Assembly (NCBI GenBank): GCA_015064725.1
Contig: SVRQ01000002.1
Span: 78,753-142,752, forward strand
Direction of reading: 5' to 3'
Origin: Oscillospiraceae bacterium
Lineage (GTDB): Bacteria > Bacillota > Clostridia > Oscillospirales > CAG-272
Length of the DNA: 64,000 bases
The notes beneath the pieces were generated by a model that searched no databases, was not told where the DNA came from, and saw nothing but the letters and a program-made list of their open reading frames with translations. The translations under genes were made by a program, and so were the position numbers. How positions within the stretch are numbered: the first letter of the stretch is position 1; every line of letters starts with the position of its first letter. Shown here piece by piece: positions 1-9,303 of this stretch.

Positions 1-1
1 G

Positions 2-229
2 CATTGGGGTATGCTGCGCCCGATACTTCATCCGGGAGAGGGCAGGGTGGATTTCGATGCTCTTATTGCGGCTATGCCCCGCTATGACTACAGCGTAACG
101 CTGGAAAGCCCCGTGCTTTCGCCGGACGGCGCGATAAACACGGAAAAGCTGAACGCATCCCTTGCATATCTTTACAGAAAATTTGCCGAAAAAGAGCAGA
201 ACGAAAAACTAATTGCGAACAATCGGTAA
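2..229 (+). CDS. Sugar phosphate isomerase/epimerase-like protein (3' end only)
   Basis: Only the last 75 codons are in the window; the frame is open from the left edge, so the start lies outside. The visible part carries a PGEGRVDF segment followed by a Y-x-x-x-V-T-L-E-S strand. This is the usual C-terminal pattern of xylose-isomerase-like TIM-barrel proteins (AP endonuclease 2 superfamily), where the glutamate of the last strand is a metal ligand. The substrate cannot be told from this fragment. The gene is followed by a promoter-like sequence for the next gene, so it is probably the end of its own operon. The family call is by pattern recognition and is moderately sure; the function is open. 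Confidence 0.55.
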   Translation, partial: HWGMLRPILHPGEGRVDFDALIAAMPRYDYSVTLESPVLSPDGAINTEKLNASLAYLYRKFAEKEQNEKLIANNR

Positions 230-246
230 ACTTTGCCTTACCTCGG

Positions 247-275
247 TGGACTTTTTTCACCGTGTGTGATACAAT
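247..275 (+). promoter_or_regulatory. Sigma-A promoter for the first trigger-factor-like gene
   Basis: TGGACT, 17-bp spacer, TACAAT. It lies between the stop of the isomerase fragment and the RBS at 307. The -35 differs from TTGACA at two positions. Confidence 0.55.
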
Positions 276-316
276 GAAAAAGTATGCAAAACTTTATTTA
301 TATTACGGAGGATAAA

Positions 317-1807
317 ATGGAAAATACAAATAAAAACACCAAAAAGCTCGTGATAATTATCGCGGCGTTTCTCGCCGCGCTCCTTGTCATAGTGCCTTTG
401 GTCGTGCTTTTGGCGGCAAGAAGCACCGCACCGATAGATTTCTTGATGGAGAAGGACCTTTCAAAATACGTTGATTTTGAAATTCCCGAAACAATAAAAT
501 ACGGCGATATTAAAGAAGCCGTTGCTTCCGGATACGACGTTTTCCGCGTGGGGCTCACGGAATCTTATTTCGGAACGGACGTTTACGTTGAAGAGGGCTC
601 TACGATGGACTTTACGCTCTCTGCAGAGCTCGTTACGGAATCCGAGGGTGCGAAGGAATATACCGAGATAACGCTTCCTGCGGAATATGCAAAAATAGTT
701 GGCTACCGCCCTTATTCCGAGGCGGAGAACCGCTTCTTTGACGACGCTCTTGCAAAAGCGGGCAATATTGACGATTACAGCCAATACTACCTCTCCAAAA
801 ATACAGCTGCAAAATTTGAGCTTACGTTGCCGGAGGGAGAGAGATTTGGCGAATACGCGGGCAAGACGCTCCGTTTTACCATTACCGTGACAGATTACGT
901 TTGCCGCTATATCTATCTTTATGACGGCTATGATAATTCCATTACCACGGTTGAGGATTGGTATTGCAAGATAATAACAAGCACCGCAGAAAAGAGCAGC
1001 GGAAAGATCGAGGAGGGGGATATCGTCCTTTTCGATTGCACGGATACTTACAAGAACGGCACAACGGAAAAATACGAAGACCTCTGCATTGAAGCCACGG
1101 GCGATTACCTTGAATACTTTAAGGACCGTTCCGAGGGGGATTCTTTTACCGAAGAGTTTTCCGATATTACGGAGAATTTCGTTATAAAGGGCGTTTATAA
1201 AGCGGAAAACGCAGAGGAAGCCGTGAAAGCGCTCGGATATGACAGCGTTTTTGCCTTGAAGGAGGAGCTTCGCATCTGGTGCTATGCCGTTTACAGCGAT
1301 GGCTTTATGCTCCTTGCAACGCAGAGTGCAAAGGTGCTCTCTTATCCCAAAAACCTTTTGAATACTTACACAAAGCTTGAGGACGCAACGTGGGAAACGG
1401 ATTTCCGCAAGGATGCTGTTTCCTTTGCAGAAGCACTCGGTGACGAAACGGCTCTTGAAACGTACGGCATCACGGGCTATGAAACTATAGAGGATTACCT
1501 GGATGACCTTCTGGAGGACCACGTTAAGACCCTTACGGGAGAGCTTATGACGTCTTTTGCTATGGCAAAGGAATTCGGCGTTTTGGAGGAACTTCACGAA
1601 AGATATGAAACCTCTTTGGCAAGCTATATTGTAAGCGGCGGCTTTGCCAATAAGCAGGAAGCGCTTGAAGCGCTTTATGCAAACGGCGACGAGGCGTGCG
1701 TCTTCTATTCCAACTTCCTTTCCCCCATACTCGGCACGAAGTTTGCGCAGAGAGTTACGGATGCCCCCTTCGCACAGTACCTTACGGACAGTTACGTTTC
1801 CTATTAA
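317..1807 (+). CDS. Exported trigger-factor/FKBP-like protein, paralogue 1
   Basis: A protein of 496 residues. I chose ATG 317 over the ORF-track start at 284 because GGAGG at 307-311 is correctly spaced to it. The N-terminus has a short Lys/Asn-rich cytoplasmic segment and then a long hydrophobic helix (about residues 10-35), so the rest is extracellular and membrane-anchored. The mature part has the same order as the next gene: an N-terminal 'DLSKYVDF' region, a central domain with 'EEGDIVLFDC' as in FKBP/trigger-factor domains, and a helical C-terminal half like the trigger-factor chaperone arms. The FKBP active-site aromatic residues are not obvious, so it may be a chaperone without isomerase activity. 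It sits 25 nt before its paralogue and is probably co-transcribed with it. Fold assignment is inference; a plain hypothetical membrane protein is the alternative. Confidence 0.5.
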   Translation: MENTNKNTKKLVIIIAAFLAALLVIVPLVVLLAARSTAPIDFLMEKDLSKYVDFEIPETIKYGDIKEAVASGYDVFRVGLTESYFGTDVYVEEGSTMDFTLSAELVTESEGAKEYTEITLPAEYAKIVGYRPYSEAENRFFDDALAKAGNIDDYSQYYLSKNTAAKFELTLPEGERFGEYAGKTLRFTITVTDYVCRYIYLYDGYDNSITTVEDWYCKIITSTAEKSSGKIEEGDIVLFDCTDTYKNGTTEKYEDLCIEATGDYLEYFKDRSEGDSFTEEFSDITENFVIKGVYKAENAEEAVKALGYDSVFALKEELRIWCYAVYSDGFMLLATQSAKVLSYPKNLLNTYTKLEDATWETDFRKDAVSFAEALGDETALETYGITGYETIEDYLDDLLEDHVKTLTGELMTSFAMAKEFGVLEELHERYETSLASYIVSGGFANKQEALEALYANGDEACVFYSNFLSPILGTKFAQRVTDAPFAQYLTDSYVSY

Positions 1808-1832
1808 AAAATAAATGAAAGCGGATGTTACT

Positions 1833-3275
1833 ATGTTTAAAAATATAAAGATAAATTTGAAAAAAATATTGGCGGTATCTCTTGCGGCGGCAACGCTTTG
1901 CGCCGCGGGATGCGGAGAGAAAGAACTGCCCGATTTTGACTATGCTTCGGAGGACCTTTCCTCCTACGTTACTCTGCCCGATATCGGCTCTTACACGCGC
2001 GAGGGTGTTGTTGCCGAATATGAAAAGGCGATCAAGGAGGCGGAGATCCCGGACTCCTATATAATAAGCGGCGGCTCCTATTTTGATTTTTACGTTACGG
2101 CGTATATCAAAAACGGGGAGGAGTTTGAAAAGTACGAAAAGCTTTCTTATGAAACGTACGGCTCTCCCATAAGCGGCTACCGTGTGCTTCAAGACGGAAA
2201 AAACGCGGATTTCGACAAATGCCTTATGGCAAGCGTTATCTCTGCGGAAGAAGCCGCAGTTCAGCCCAGAACGATAAAAAACGGAAAGCAGTTCTCTTTT
2301 ACGCTTGATATCGGTGCGGACAATGAAAACGCCGATATAGCAGGGAAAACGCTTAAATTCGTTATAACCCCCGTAGGCTATACGGCACCGCTTTACGATG
2401 ATGCGGAGCTTAACGTATATACAAGAAAATATTTTGACGGCGTATCAAACAAAACGACGGTAGAGGCCGGCGACGGCGTATTCTTTTCCGTTGTAGCTAC
2501 GGCGGACGGTGCCGCTATCTACACCAACACAAACGCTTTTCTCTTTGTCGGGGACAACAGCCTTTTCCCCGGCTTTGACGAATATCTGATCGGCAAAAAG
2601 GTCGGCGGCTCTAATTTCTCCGTTACATTCAGCAACGATGCTTTTACAAAAGGGAACGGCCTTTTCCTTGCCAACGGCAAAAAAGTGGATTTTTATATCA
2701 ATATAACGAAGATATGCGACACGAAGACCTTGCCTGAAAATGATAATTTCAAAACCGTTTGGGAATTGAAGGAATATTGTGCGCTTGAAAGCTTTGCGAA
2801 AGAATATCTCTACGATGCCGTATTTTCCGATGCGAAAGTAAACTCTTATCCTGAAAAGGGATATGCGAAGATGGAAGAGCAGATGAAAGAGCAGCTAAGC
2901 GGTAACCTCGATTATTACAGAGAATACCTCGAAGAACGCCTTGGCGATGTTTCCGAGGAATACGTTTTTTCTTATATGCAGAAAGAGATCTTCGGTGAGG
3001 AAGAATATGAGGACGCGGAAGCTCTTATCCGCAGTGTTGTAACGGAACAGATGGATTATATTATCAAAAACAACGTGCTTGCGGATATGCTCGGAGTGGA
3101 ATATTCGTATGAGGAATACGAAAAGGACATCAAAGCACTTGTATCCTCCTCCTACCCCGATTATGAGATAACTGTGGAAGAATTTGAAAGCGGTATGCTC
3201 GGCGGAAAACATTATTGGTATGCCTACTTCCTGTATGACAAGATAGTGGAAGCGCTTGCGGACAAGGTAATTTAA
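1833..3275 (+). CDS. Trigger-factor/FKBP-like lipoprotein, paralogue 2
   Basis: A lipoprotein of 480 residues. ATG 1833 is preferred to ATG 1815 because it gives a compact signal peptide ending in a clear lipobox (CAAGC); neither start has a strong RBS. The central part reads 'VEAGDGVFF' and then 'PGFDEYLIGKKVGG', the typical segment of trigger-factor and FKBP isomerase domains. A long charged helical C-terminal region resembles the trigger-factor substrate-binding arms. It shares domain order with the gene before it, so the two are tandem paralogues. The likely role is folding of exported proteins on the outer face of the membrane. A terminator follows. The fold call is reasonable and activity is unproven. 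Confidence 0.55.
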   Translation: MFKNIKINLKKILAVSLAAATLCAAGCGEKELPDFDYASEDLSSYVTLPDIGSYTREGVVAEYEKAIKEAEIPDSYIISGGSYFDFYVTAYIKNGEEFEKYEKLSYETYGSPISGYRVLQDGKNADFDKCLMASVISAEEAAVQPRTIKNGKQFSFTLDIGADNENADIAGKTLKFVITPVGYTAPLYDDAELNVYTRKYFDGVSNKTTVEAGDGVFFSVVATADGAAIYTNTNAFLFVGDNSLFPGFDEYLIGKKVGGSNFSVTFSNDAFTKGNGLFLANGKKVDFYINITKICDTKTLPENDNFKTVWELKEYCALESFAKEYLYDAVFSDAKVNSYPEKGYAKMEEQMKEQLSGNLDYYREYLEERLGDVSEEYVFSYMQKEIFGEEEYEDAEALIRSVVTEQMDYIIKNNVLADMLGVEYSYEEYEKDIKALVSSSYPDYEITVEEFESGMLGGKHYWYAYFLYDKIVEALADKVI

Positions 3276-3298
3276 ATATTATAAAGATATTTTGAAAG

Positions 3299-3329
3299 CG
3301 GAACTCAAAAAAGAGTTCCGCTTTTTTTA
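3299..3329 (+). terminator. Intrinsic terminator
   Basis: GCGGAACTC, a six-base A loop, GAGTTCCGC, then a run of T. It closes the trigger-factor-like pair. Confidence 0.9.
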
Positions 3330-3394
3330 TCGAAATTAAAATTGAAAATATATTATGAATTTTTTAATTAAATATGGAAAAGATGTTTTGAATG

Positions 3395-3403
3395 TGGTAT
3401 AAT
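3395..3403 (+). promoter_or_regulatory. Extended -10 promoter for lon
   Basis: TGG directly before TATAAT gives an extended -10; no good -35 is visible. About 95 nt separate it from the lon start. I see no CIRCE or CtsR box, so heat-shock control is not supported by the sequence. Confidence 0.55.
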
Positions 3404-3499
3404 TATATTGATTTTCTATATCATCGTGCCAAAAACACGTTTTAATGTCAAAAAATACCTTGCCAAAACGGCATTTATATAAAGAAAGGCAATATCCCA

Positions 3500-5917
3500 A
3501 TGTCAGAAACAACAGAAAAAATAAGAAAGCTCAAGCTTCCTTGTGTCGCTATGCGTCAGATCGTCGCTTTTCCCGGCATACCGATGAACCTCGACGTTGC
3601 GCGCACCCCCTCCAAGAGAGCTTGCGAAGCCGCAGTACGCGCGGATAATATGATCTTCCTCGTATGCCAGAACGATCCCACGGTGCAGAGTCCTACACAG
3701 AAGGATTGCTATACGGTCGGTACGGTTGCAAAAATAAAACAGCTTGTAAAAGGGCAGGGAACGTCCCTTCACATCATCGTGGAGCCCGTTGCCCGCGCCT
3801 ACGTAGAGGAAATTACGTTTGATAAATACCTGAGTGCAACGGTTATGGAAAAGAGAATATACGTTGAGGAGGGCGGCGGCATCAAGGGCGAGGCCCTTAT
3901 GAGGGACGTGCGCCGGCTCCTCGGAGATTTTACAAAGCTTCTTCCCAAATTCTCCAAGGAGCTTTGGTTCGTCATAAATTCCATAGAGGACCCGGGCGTG
4001 ATAGGCGACTTCGTTTCCTCCAACGTGGTATCCGATATACACGATAAGCAGATGCTGCTTGAAGAGTTCGACCCCATTACAAGACTCCAAAAGCTGCTTA
4101 TAATCCTTGAACGCGAAAAGGAGATCCTTTTAACGGAAGCAAAGATCCAGGAAGAGGTCCGTGAAAATATGGATCGCAACCAGCGCGATTACTACCTGCG
4201 CGAACAGCTCAAGGTCATCCAGAGCGAGCTTGGCGAGGACGCAGACCTTGATGACGATATTATCGAATACAGAAAAAAGATAGCGGATGGGAAATTCCCG
4301 AAGGAAGTTGCGGAAAGACTCGAACGCGAGATAAAGAAGCTGCAGCGTACACCCGTCGGCTCTGCGGATAACGTCGTTATCCGCAACTATATAGAAGCGT
4401 GCCTTGAAATTCCGTGGTCAAAATCCACAAAGGAACGTAACGACGTTAAGATGGTGCAGAAGATCCTTGACGAAGACCACGACGGACTTGAAAAAGTAAA
4501 AGAGCGAATCGTGGAGTATATGTCTGCAATAAAGCTTAACCCCGAGCTTAAAAACCAGGTAATCTGCCTTGTGGGTCCTCCCGGAACGGGTAAGACCTCC
4601 ATTGCCGCGTCTATTGCACGCGCAACGAAGCGCAAATACGTCCGCGTTTCCCTCGGCGGTGTCCACGATGAGGCGGAGATCCGCGGCCACAGAAAAACTT
4701 ACGTCGGCTCTATGCCCGGCAGAATAGTTCAGGCGCTCTGCCAGGCAGAGTCCAATAACCCCCTTATCCTTCTTGACGAGATAGATAAGATGGCAAGCGA
4801 TATGCGCGGCGACCCCGCGAGCGCTATGCTTGAGGTTCTTGATGGGGAGCAGAACAAGACCTTCCGCGACCACTTCGTGGAAATGCCCGTCGATCTTTCC
4901 CGTTGTATGTTTATTGCAACGGCGAACACGCTAGACACCATAGCGCGCCCCTTGCTCGACCGAATGGAGATAATCGAGCTTAAAAGCTATACAAGACAGG
5001 AGAAATTCTCTATCGCGCGCAATCACCTTATTCCCAAGCAGAAAAAACGCCACGGTCTTAAAGGCAGAATGTTCACGCTTGAAGATGATGCGCTTTATAC
5101 GATCATCGACCGTTATACGCGCGAAAGCGGCGTGAGAAGCCTTGAGCGTCTTATTGCAAGATGCTGCCGCAAGGCGGCGAAGCTCATCTCCCTCGACGGA
5201 GAAAAGAGTGTGCGCGTGACAAAGGCGAACCTTACGGATTTTGTCGGTGTTTCCAAGATAATTCCCGAAAAGGTTTACGATTTTGATGAAGTAGGCACGT
5301 CGCAAGGTATGGCTTGGACAGAGGTCGGCGGCTCGCTTCTTCGCATAGAGTCCGTTGCTATGGAAGGCACGGGCAAGATAGAGCTTACGGGCTCTTTGGG
5401 CGACGTTATGAAGGAGTCCGCGCGTGCCGCGGTAAGCTATATCCGCGCCCACGCACGCGAGCTTGGAATAGAACCCGATTTCTACAAGACAAAAGATATA
5501 CATATCCATTTTCCCGAGGGTGCGGTCCCCAAGGACGGCCCTTCCGCAGGTACGGCTATCACGACCTCGCTTGTAAGCGAGCTTACGGGAATACCCTGCC
5601 GCCGCGACGTTTCTATGACGGGCGAGATCACTCTCCACGGCAGAGTGACGGCGATCGGAGGCTTGCGCGAAAAGACGATGGCGGCATACCTTGCAGGTAT
5701 AAAAACGATCCTTATCCCCAAAGAAAACGAGGCGGATATGGAGGAGATCGCGGACGAGGTAAAGGCTAACGTCCGTATCGTTACCGTTTCAAACGTGGCG
5801 CAGGCGCTTTCCATTGCTCTTGCGGAAAATCCCTTTGAAAGAAAAACGGCGAGCGATCCGCTTCCCGTTTCCGAAAACAGCGCATCCTGCGGCACTTCCC
5901 GCACAAGCGCAAGATAA
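3500..5917 (+). CDS. lon: ATP-dependent protease La (Lon)
   Basis: An 805-residue LonA-type protease that unfolds and degrades damaged and regulatory proteins in the cytoplasm, as a hexamer. It has the N-terminal LON substrate domain (about 1-200), a coiled-coil segment, and an AAA+ domain with Walker A GPPGTGKT (about 359-366) and Walker B LILLDEID. The C-terminal Ser-Lys protease domain has PKDGPSAG carrying the catalytic serine (about 681) and a lysine about 43 residues later in LREKTMAA. Length matches LonA. The start ATG 3500 has AAAGG upstream. A short Ser/Thr-rich tail follows the protease domain. It is followed 23 nt later by ysxC, an arrangement common in Firmicutes. Confidence 0.97.
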   Translation: MSETTEKIRKLKLPCVAMRQIVAFPGIPMNLDVARTPSKRACEAAVRADNMIFLVCQNDPTVQSPTQKDCYTVGTVAKIKQLVKGQGTSLHIIVEPVARAYVEEITFDKYLSATVMEKRIYVEEGGGIKGEALMRDVRRLLGDFTKLLPKFSKELWFVINSIEDPGVIGDFVSSNVVSDIHDKQMLLEEFDPITRLQKLLIILEREKEILLTEAKIQEEVRENMDRNQRDYYLREQLKVIQSELGEDADLDDDIIEYRKKIADGKFPKEVAERLEREIKKLQRTPVGSADNVVIRNYIEACLEIPWSKSTKERNDVKMVQKILDEDHDGLEKVKERIVEYMSAIKLNPELKNQVICLVGPPGTGKTSIAASIARATKRKYVRVSLGGVHDEAEIRGHRKTYVGSMPGRIVQALCQAESNNPLILLDEIDKMASDMRGDPASAMLEVLDGEQNKTFRDHFVEMPVDLSRCMFIATANTLDTIARPLLDRMEIIELKSYTRQEKFSIARNHLIPKQKKRHGLKGRMFTLEDDALYTIIDRYTRESGVRSLERLIARCCRKAAKLISLDGEKSVRVTKANLTDFVGVSKIIPEKVYDFDEVGTSQGMAWTEVGGSLLRIESVAMEGTGKIELTGSLGDVMKESARAAVSYIRAHARELGIEPDFYKTKDIHIHFPEGAVPKDGPSAGTAITTSLVSELTGIPCRRDVSMTGEITLHGRVTAIGGLREKTMAAYLAGIKTILIPKENEADMEEIADEVKANVRIVTVSNVAQALSIALAENPFERKTASDPLPVSENSASCGTSRTSAR

Positions 5918-5940
5918 ATTTAACATTTAGAGGAAAAAAT

Positions 5941-6543
5941 ATGCTGAACACACAAAACGTTGTGCTTTCTATGACGGCGGGCTTGCCGACGCAGTTCCCC
6001 AAGGATGAGCTTCCCCAGATAGCTCTTTCGGGACGCTCCAACGTGGGCAAAAGCTCGCTTATAAACACGGTCCTCGGCAGAAAAAATTTTGCGCGTGTCA
6101 GCTCCGCGCCCGGAAAGACGATAACGATAAACTTTTATAATATAGATAAAAAGATCTATCTTGTCGATCTCCCCGGCTACGGCTACGCAAAGCGCACGGC
6201 AGAGGAACAGAAAAAATTCTCGGGTCTTACGGACACGTATCTTCGCCGTAACACGCCCGGTCTTATCGTCCAGCTCGTTGACCTGAAAGCAGGTGCTACG
6301 GCGGACGACCGTATGATGTTCGATTTTATGAACAGCACGGGGATCCCGTATATCATCGCGGCAACAAAATGCGATAAACTCAACAAAACGGAAAGAAACG
6401 CGCACCTTGCCTCTCTTTCCGAGGACCCTCTTCTCAATCCGCCGCACGCGGTAAAGAAGATAGACATCATTCCGTTCTCCTCGCTGAACGGCGAGGGTAA
6501 AGCGGAGCTGCTTTCCGTTATATCCGCACTTGCCGAAAAATAA
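5941..6543 (+). CDS. ysxC: Ribosome biogenesis GTPase YsxC/EngB
   Basis: A 200-residue TrmE-Era-EngA-EngB-family GTPase required for late assembly of the 50S ribosomal subunit. G1 is GRSNVGKSS (residues 31-39), the G3 region is DLPGYG and G4 is TKCDK, all intact. Size and motif spacing match the family. The RBS AGGAAA precedes ATG 5941. It sits directly after lon and before the M50 protease gene on the same strand, probably in one transcript since no terminator is visible between them. Confidence 0.95.
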   Translation: MLNTQNVVLSMTAGLPTQFPKDELPQIALSGRSNVGKSSLINTVLGRKNFARVSSAPGKTITINFYNIDKKIYLVDLPGYGYAKRTAEEQKKFSGLTDTYLRRNTPGLIVQLVDLKAGATADDRMMFDFMNSTGIPYIIAATKCDKLNKTERNAHLASLSEDPLLNPPHAVKKIDIIPFSSLNGEGKAELLSVISALAEK

Positions 6544-6566
6544 ATTTTTGGATTGGAAAGAATTAA

Positions 6567-7229
6567 ATGCCACAACAACTGATAATGAGATTATTCGGAA
6601 TATTGCTTACCGTGCCGGCGGCGCTCATTTCCATCGCCGTTCACGAAAGCGCCCACGGGTACGTTTCCTATAAGCAGGGCGACCCGACGGCAAGAAACCT
6701 TGGGCGTATAACGCTCAACCCCTTAAAGCACTTTGACATTATGGGCTTTATATGTATGGTGCTTTTCCGCGTGGGCTGGGCAAAGCCCGTTCCCGTAAAT
6801 CCGCGCTACTATAAAAACCCTCGCCGCGGTATGGCGATAACAGCCGCGGCAGGCCCCGTATCCAACATAATTATGGCGTTCATAGGCGTTATAGGCTATG
6901 AGCTTGTGGGGCTAATCTTTCGGGAGATGAATACGGCATATTATATATGCGTGACGATATATATGTTTTTCCAAGTTTTTGCAAGTCTTAACGTATTTCT
7001 TGCTATATTCAATCTTATTCCCGTGCCGCCGTTCGATGGCTCCAGGATCGCGTATATCTTTATGCCGCCGAAGGCGTATTTCGGAATTATGAAGTATGAA
7101 AGATACATTATGCTCGGTATGATAGCGATCCTCTGGCTTGGCGTGCTGGATACACCGCTTGACTTTCTTTCAACATCGATACTGAACGGTATGGAATGGC
7201 TTGTAGAGCTTGTACCTATTTTCAAATAA
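6567..7229 (+). CDS. Site-2 protease family (M50) membrane zinc peptidase, YwhC type
   Basis: A 220-residue polytopic membrane protease. The zinc motif HESAHG lies in the first membrane helix (about residues 27-32) and the second metal-binding segment PVPPFDG in a later helix (about 151-157). Four to five hydrophobic helices are visible and there is no PDZ domain, which places it in the small YwhC-like branch of intramembrane proteases rather than the RseP type. Its substrate is unknown. It sits just before scpA, a frequent neighbour in Clostridia. RBS GGAAAG precedes ATG 6567. Confidence 0.88.
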   Translation: MPQQLIMRLFGILLTVPAALISIAVHESAHGYVSYKQGDPTARNLGRITLNPLKHFDIMGFICMVLFRVGWAKPVPVNPRYYKNPRRGMAITAAAGPVSNIIMAFIGVIGYELVGLIFREMNTAYYICVTIYMFFQVFASLNVFLAIFNLIPVPPFDGSRIAYIFMPPKAYFGIMKYERYIMLGMIAILWLGVLDTPLDFLSTSILNGMEWLVELVPIFK

Positions 7230-7246
7230 AACATTCGGAGTAATAA

Positions 7247-8011
7247 ATGTCGGAACTCGTTTTTAAAACGGGCGCGTACGAAGGCCCTCTGGAGCTTTTG
7301 CTTGCCCTTATCGCAAAAAACAAAATGAATATCTTCGATATCCAAATACACGTCCTCTTTGACCAGTATATGGCGTACGTGGAGGAGATGAAGCGTATGG
7401 ATATGGAGGTTGCGGGTGAGTTTATCACGATGGCGGCGGAGCTTATGCTTATAAAAAGCAAGATGCTCCTGCCCAAGCAGGAGGAGGATCCGAGGGAGGA
7501 GCTTGTCCGCAAGCTTATGGAATACAAGACCGCAAAGGAGGCGGCAAGCATACTTGCTCTGCGTGCGCGTGAGTTCGGCGGAAGATTCGAGAAAGAAACG
7601 GACGAAATAAAGCCCGATAAAAACGCGGTGCTTGACCTTGACGTCAACCTGCTGACGGGCGCACTTTCGCGCCTGCTATTTAAGATGGCGAACAAGGATA
7701 AAGAGGAAGAAAGCGCCCCGATAGAGCTTATAAATCCGCTTATCAAGAAAAAGACGGTGTCCATACCGGGCAAGGTGCTTTCCATTATGCGAAAGATGCT
7801 GAAAAGGAGGAACGTCTATTTCGACGAATTTTTCGAGGATGTCCGCAGCCGTTCGGAGCTTGTGGCAACGTTTTATGCCGTGCTTGAGCTTCTGAAAGCG
7901 GGAAGGATCTCTCTTGAACGTGAATATTCCGCAGACGGTATGGAAAATATCCTTTTAACACTTAACAGAGAACACAATATAAGAAAAAAAGAAGAAGAGG
8001 AGGCGGGCTAA
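7247..8011 (+). CDS. scpA: Segregation and condensation protein A
   Basis: A 254-residue kleisin subunit of the SMC-ScpAB condensin, which compacts and separates chromosomes. The N-terminal 'YEGPLELLLALI' block and the acidic helical region are characteristic, and the C-terminal winged-helix part ends in a charged tail. CGGAG precedes ATG 7247. The stop codon abuts the ATG of scpB, so the two subunits are translationally coupled, as usual. Confidence 0.95.
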   Translation: MSELVFKTGAYEGPLELLLALIAKNKMNIFDIQIHVLFDQYMAYVEEMKRMDMEVAGEFITMAAELMLIKSKMLLPKQEEDPREELVRKLMEYKTAKEAASILALRAREFGGRFEKETDEIKPDKNAVLDLDVNLLTGALSRLLFKMANKDKEEESAPIELINPLIKKKTVSIPGKVLSIMRKMLKRRNVYFDEFFEDVRSRSELVATFYAVLELLKAGRISLEREYSADGMENILLTLNREHNIRKKEEEEAG

Positions 8012-8575
8012 ATGTTTGATGAACCCTTGGAGCTCAGAGAGAGCCTTTCGGGCGACGAAGCTAAAAAAGTTTTGGAGGCCGTGCTTTTTGCCGCCGGACA
8101 CGCCGTGACGTATAAAAAGCTTGCCGAAGTTATGAATATGGCGGAGGAAGACGTTCGCACGCTCGTTTCCGAATATCAGCAAGAGTATGACGCCTCTATT
8201 CCGCGTGGGATACAGCTTTTGACTCTCGGAAACGCCTGCCAGCTCGTTACAAAGGAGGAGTATGCGGGATATATCCGCACTGCCCTTGGTATAAAGGATG
8301 GCGGCAACCTCGCAAAATCGGCTTTGGAAACTCTTGCCATCATCGCATATAACCAGCCCGTAACGAAGACATATGTGGATCAGGTGCGCGGTGCGGACAG
8401 CGCGTACGCGGTAAACTCTCTGCTTGACAGAGGGCTTATCGAATGTCAGGGCAGGCTTGACGTGCCCGGAAAGCCCAGACTGTACGGAACGACGGCAACG
8501 TTTTTGCGCTCCTTCGGGCTTAACTCTATAGAGGAGCTTCCTCCGCTGGAGCTTTCCGCAGGGGAAAATCTATGA
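8012..8575 (+). CDS. scpB: Segregation and condensation protein B
   Basis: A 187-residue partner of ScpA made of two winged-helix domains; it binds the kleisin as a dimer. The conserved block 'ALETLAIIAYNQPVTK' is intact near the middle, followed by 'GLIECQGRLDVPGKP'. It starts at the base after the scpA stop and its own stop overlaps the next ATG (ATGA), so the three genes form a tight operon. Length is typical. Confidence 0.95.
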   Translation: MFDEPLELRESLSGDEAKKVLEAVLFAAGHAVTYKKLAEVMNMAEEDVRTLVSEYQQEYDASIPRGIQLLTLGNACQLVTKEEYAGYIRTALGIKDGGNLAKSALETLAIIAYNQPVTKTYVDQVRGADSAYAVNSLLDRGLIECQGRLDVPGKPRLYGTTATFLRSFGLNSIEELPPLELSAGENL

Positions 8576-9303
8576 CGGCGCTCATAATTATAGGCTCTGT
8601 CTTACTGCTGTTTTTCCTGATAGGCTGTATAAGACCGCACGTGTTTCTTCGTGTGAAGGAAGACTTTGAGGTCAGAATAAAAGTACTTTTTATAAACAAG
8701 CGCGTGTTCACGACAAAAAAGACCGAACCGCCCGACCCGGAGCTTGACCTGCCGCAAAAGAAGAAAAAGCCTAAAAAGAAAAAAACGAAAAAGAAAAAGA
8801 GCACGGATAAAAATAAACCGAAAACGAAGATAGCCATTATGGATATCCTCGATATGGTGAAAAAGCTTATTGCAACTGTATTTAAAAAGTTTAAAAGATA
8901 TTTGCGCGTGCGCGTATATAATTTCTCCGTGGACGTTGCCACGGGGGACGCGGCGAAAACAGCGATACTTTTCGGCGCGGTGTGCGGTGCGTGCAGCCTC
9001 ATATTCGAGATACTTGAGGGTGCGATGGATTTTCGCATAAATGATGACGCGGACATCGGCGCCAGATGCGATTACCTTTCCGAAAAGACAAGGGCAAATA
9101 TAGAGGTGGATATATCGATTTCCGTGGGCCAAGTGGTAAGGCTTGCACTTTCTGCCGCAGGCGTGGCGCTTTGGGGGCTTCTTACCGCAAAAAAGACAAA
9201 GAAGACGCCCAAGCAGAAAAAGAACGAAAAAATTAAAGAAAACAAAGATAAAAAAGAAATAACAGCGGCGCAAACGCCGGAAAGGAACGAAGACAATGCG
9301 TGA
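8572..9303 (+). CDS. DUF2953 domain protein
   Basis: A 243-residue protein with an N-terminal membrane helix (about 3-20), a very Lys-rich stretch (about 60-90), a core ending in 'VDISISVGQVVRLA', a second hydrophobic segment, and another Lys/Glu-rich tail. This matches the DUF2953 family, which is found next to ytfJ in many spore formers. No biochemical role is known. It overlaps scpB upstream by 4 nt and ytfJ downstream by 8 nt, so translation of the operon is coupled. A sporulation role is inferred only from this neighbourhood. Confidence 0.75.
   Translation: MTALIIIGSVLLLFFLIGCIRPHVFLRVKEDFEVRIKVLFINKRVFTTKKTEPPDPELDLPQKKKKPKKKKTKKKKSTDKNKPKTKIAIMDILDMVKKLIATVFKKFKRYLRVRVYNFSVDVATGDAAKTAILFGAVCGACSLIFEILEGAMDFRINDDADIGARCDYLSEKTRANIEVDISISVGQVVRLALSAAGVALWGLLTAKKTKKTPKQKKNEKIKENKDKKEITAAQTPERNEDNA

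Noticed and set aside
3424-3438. CGTG...CACG inverted repeat in the lon leader as a heat-shock operator
   Set aside because: Too short and unlike CIRCE or CtsR boxes.
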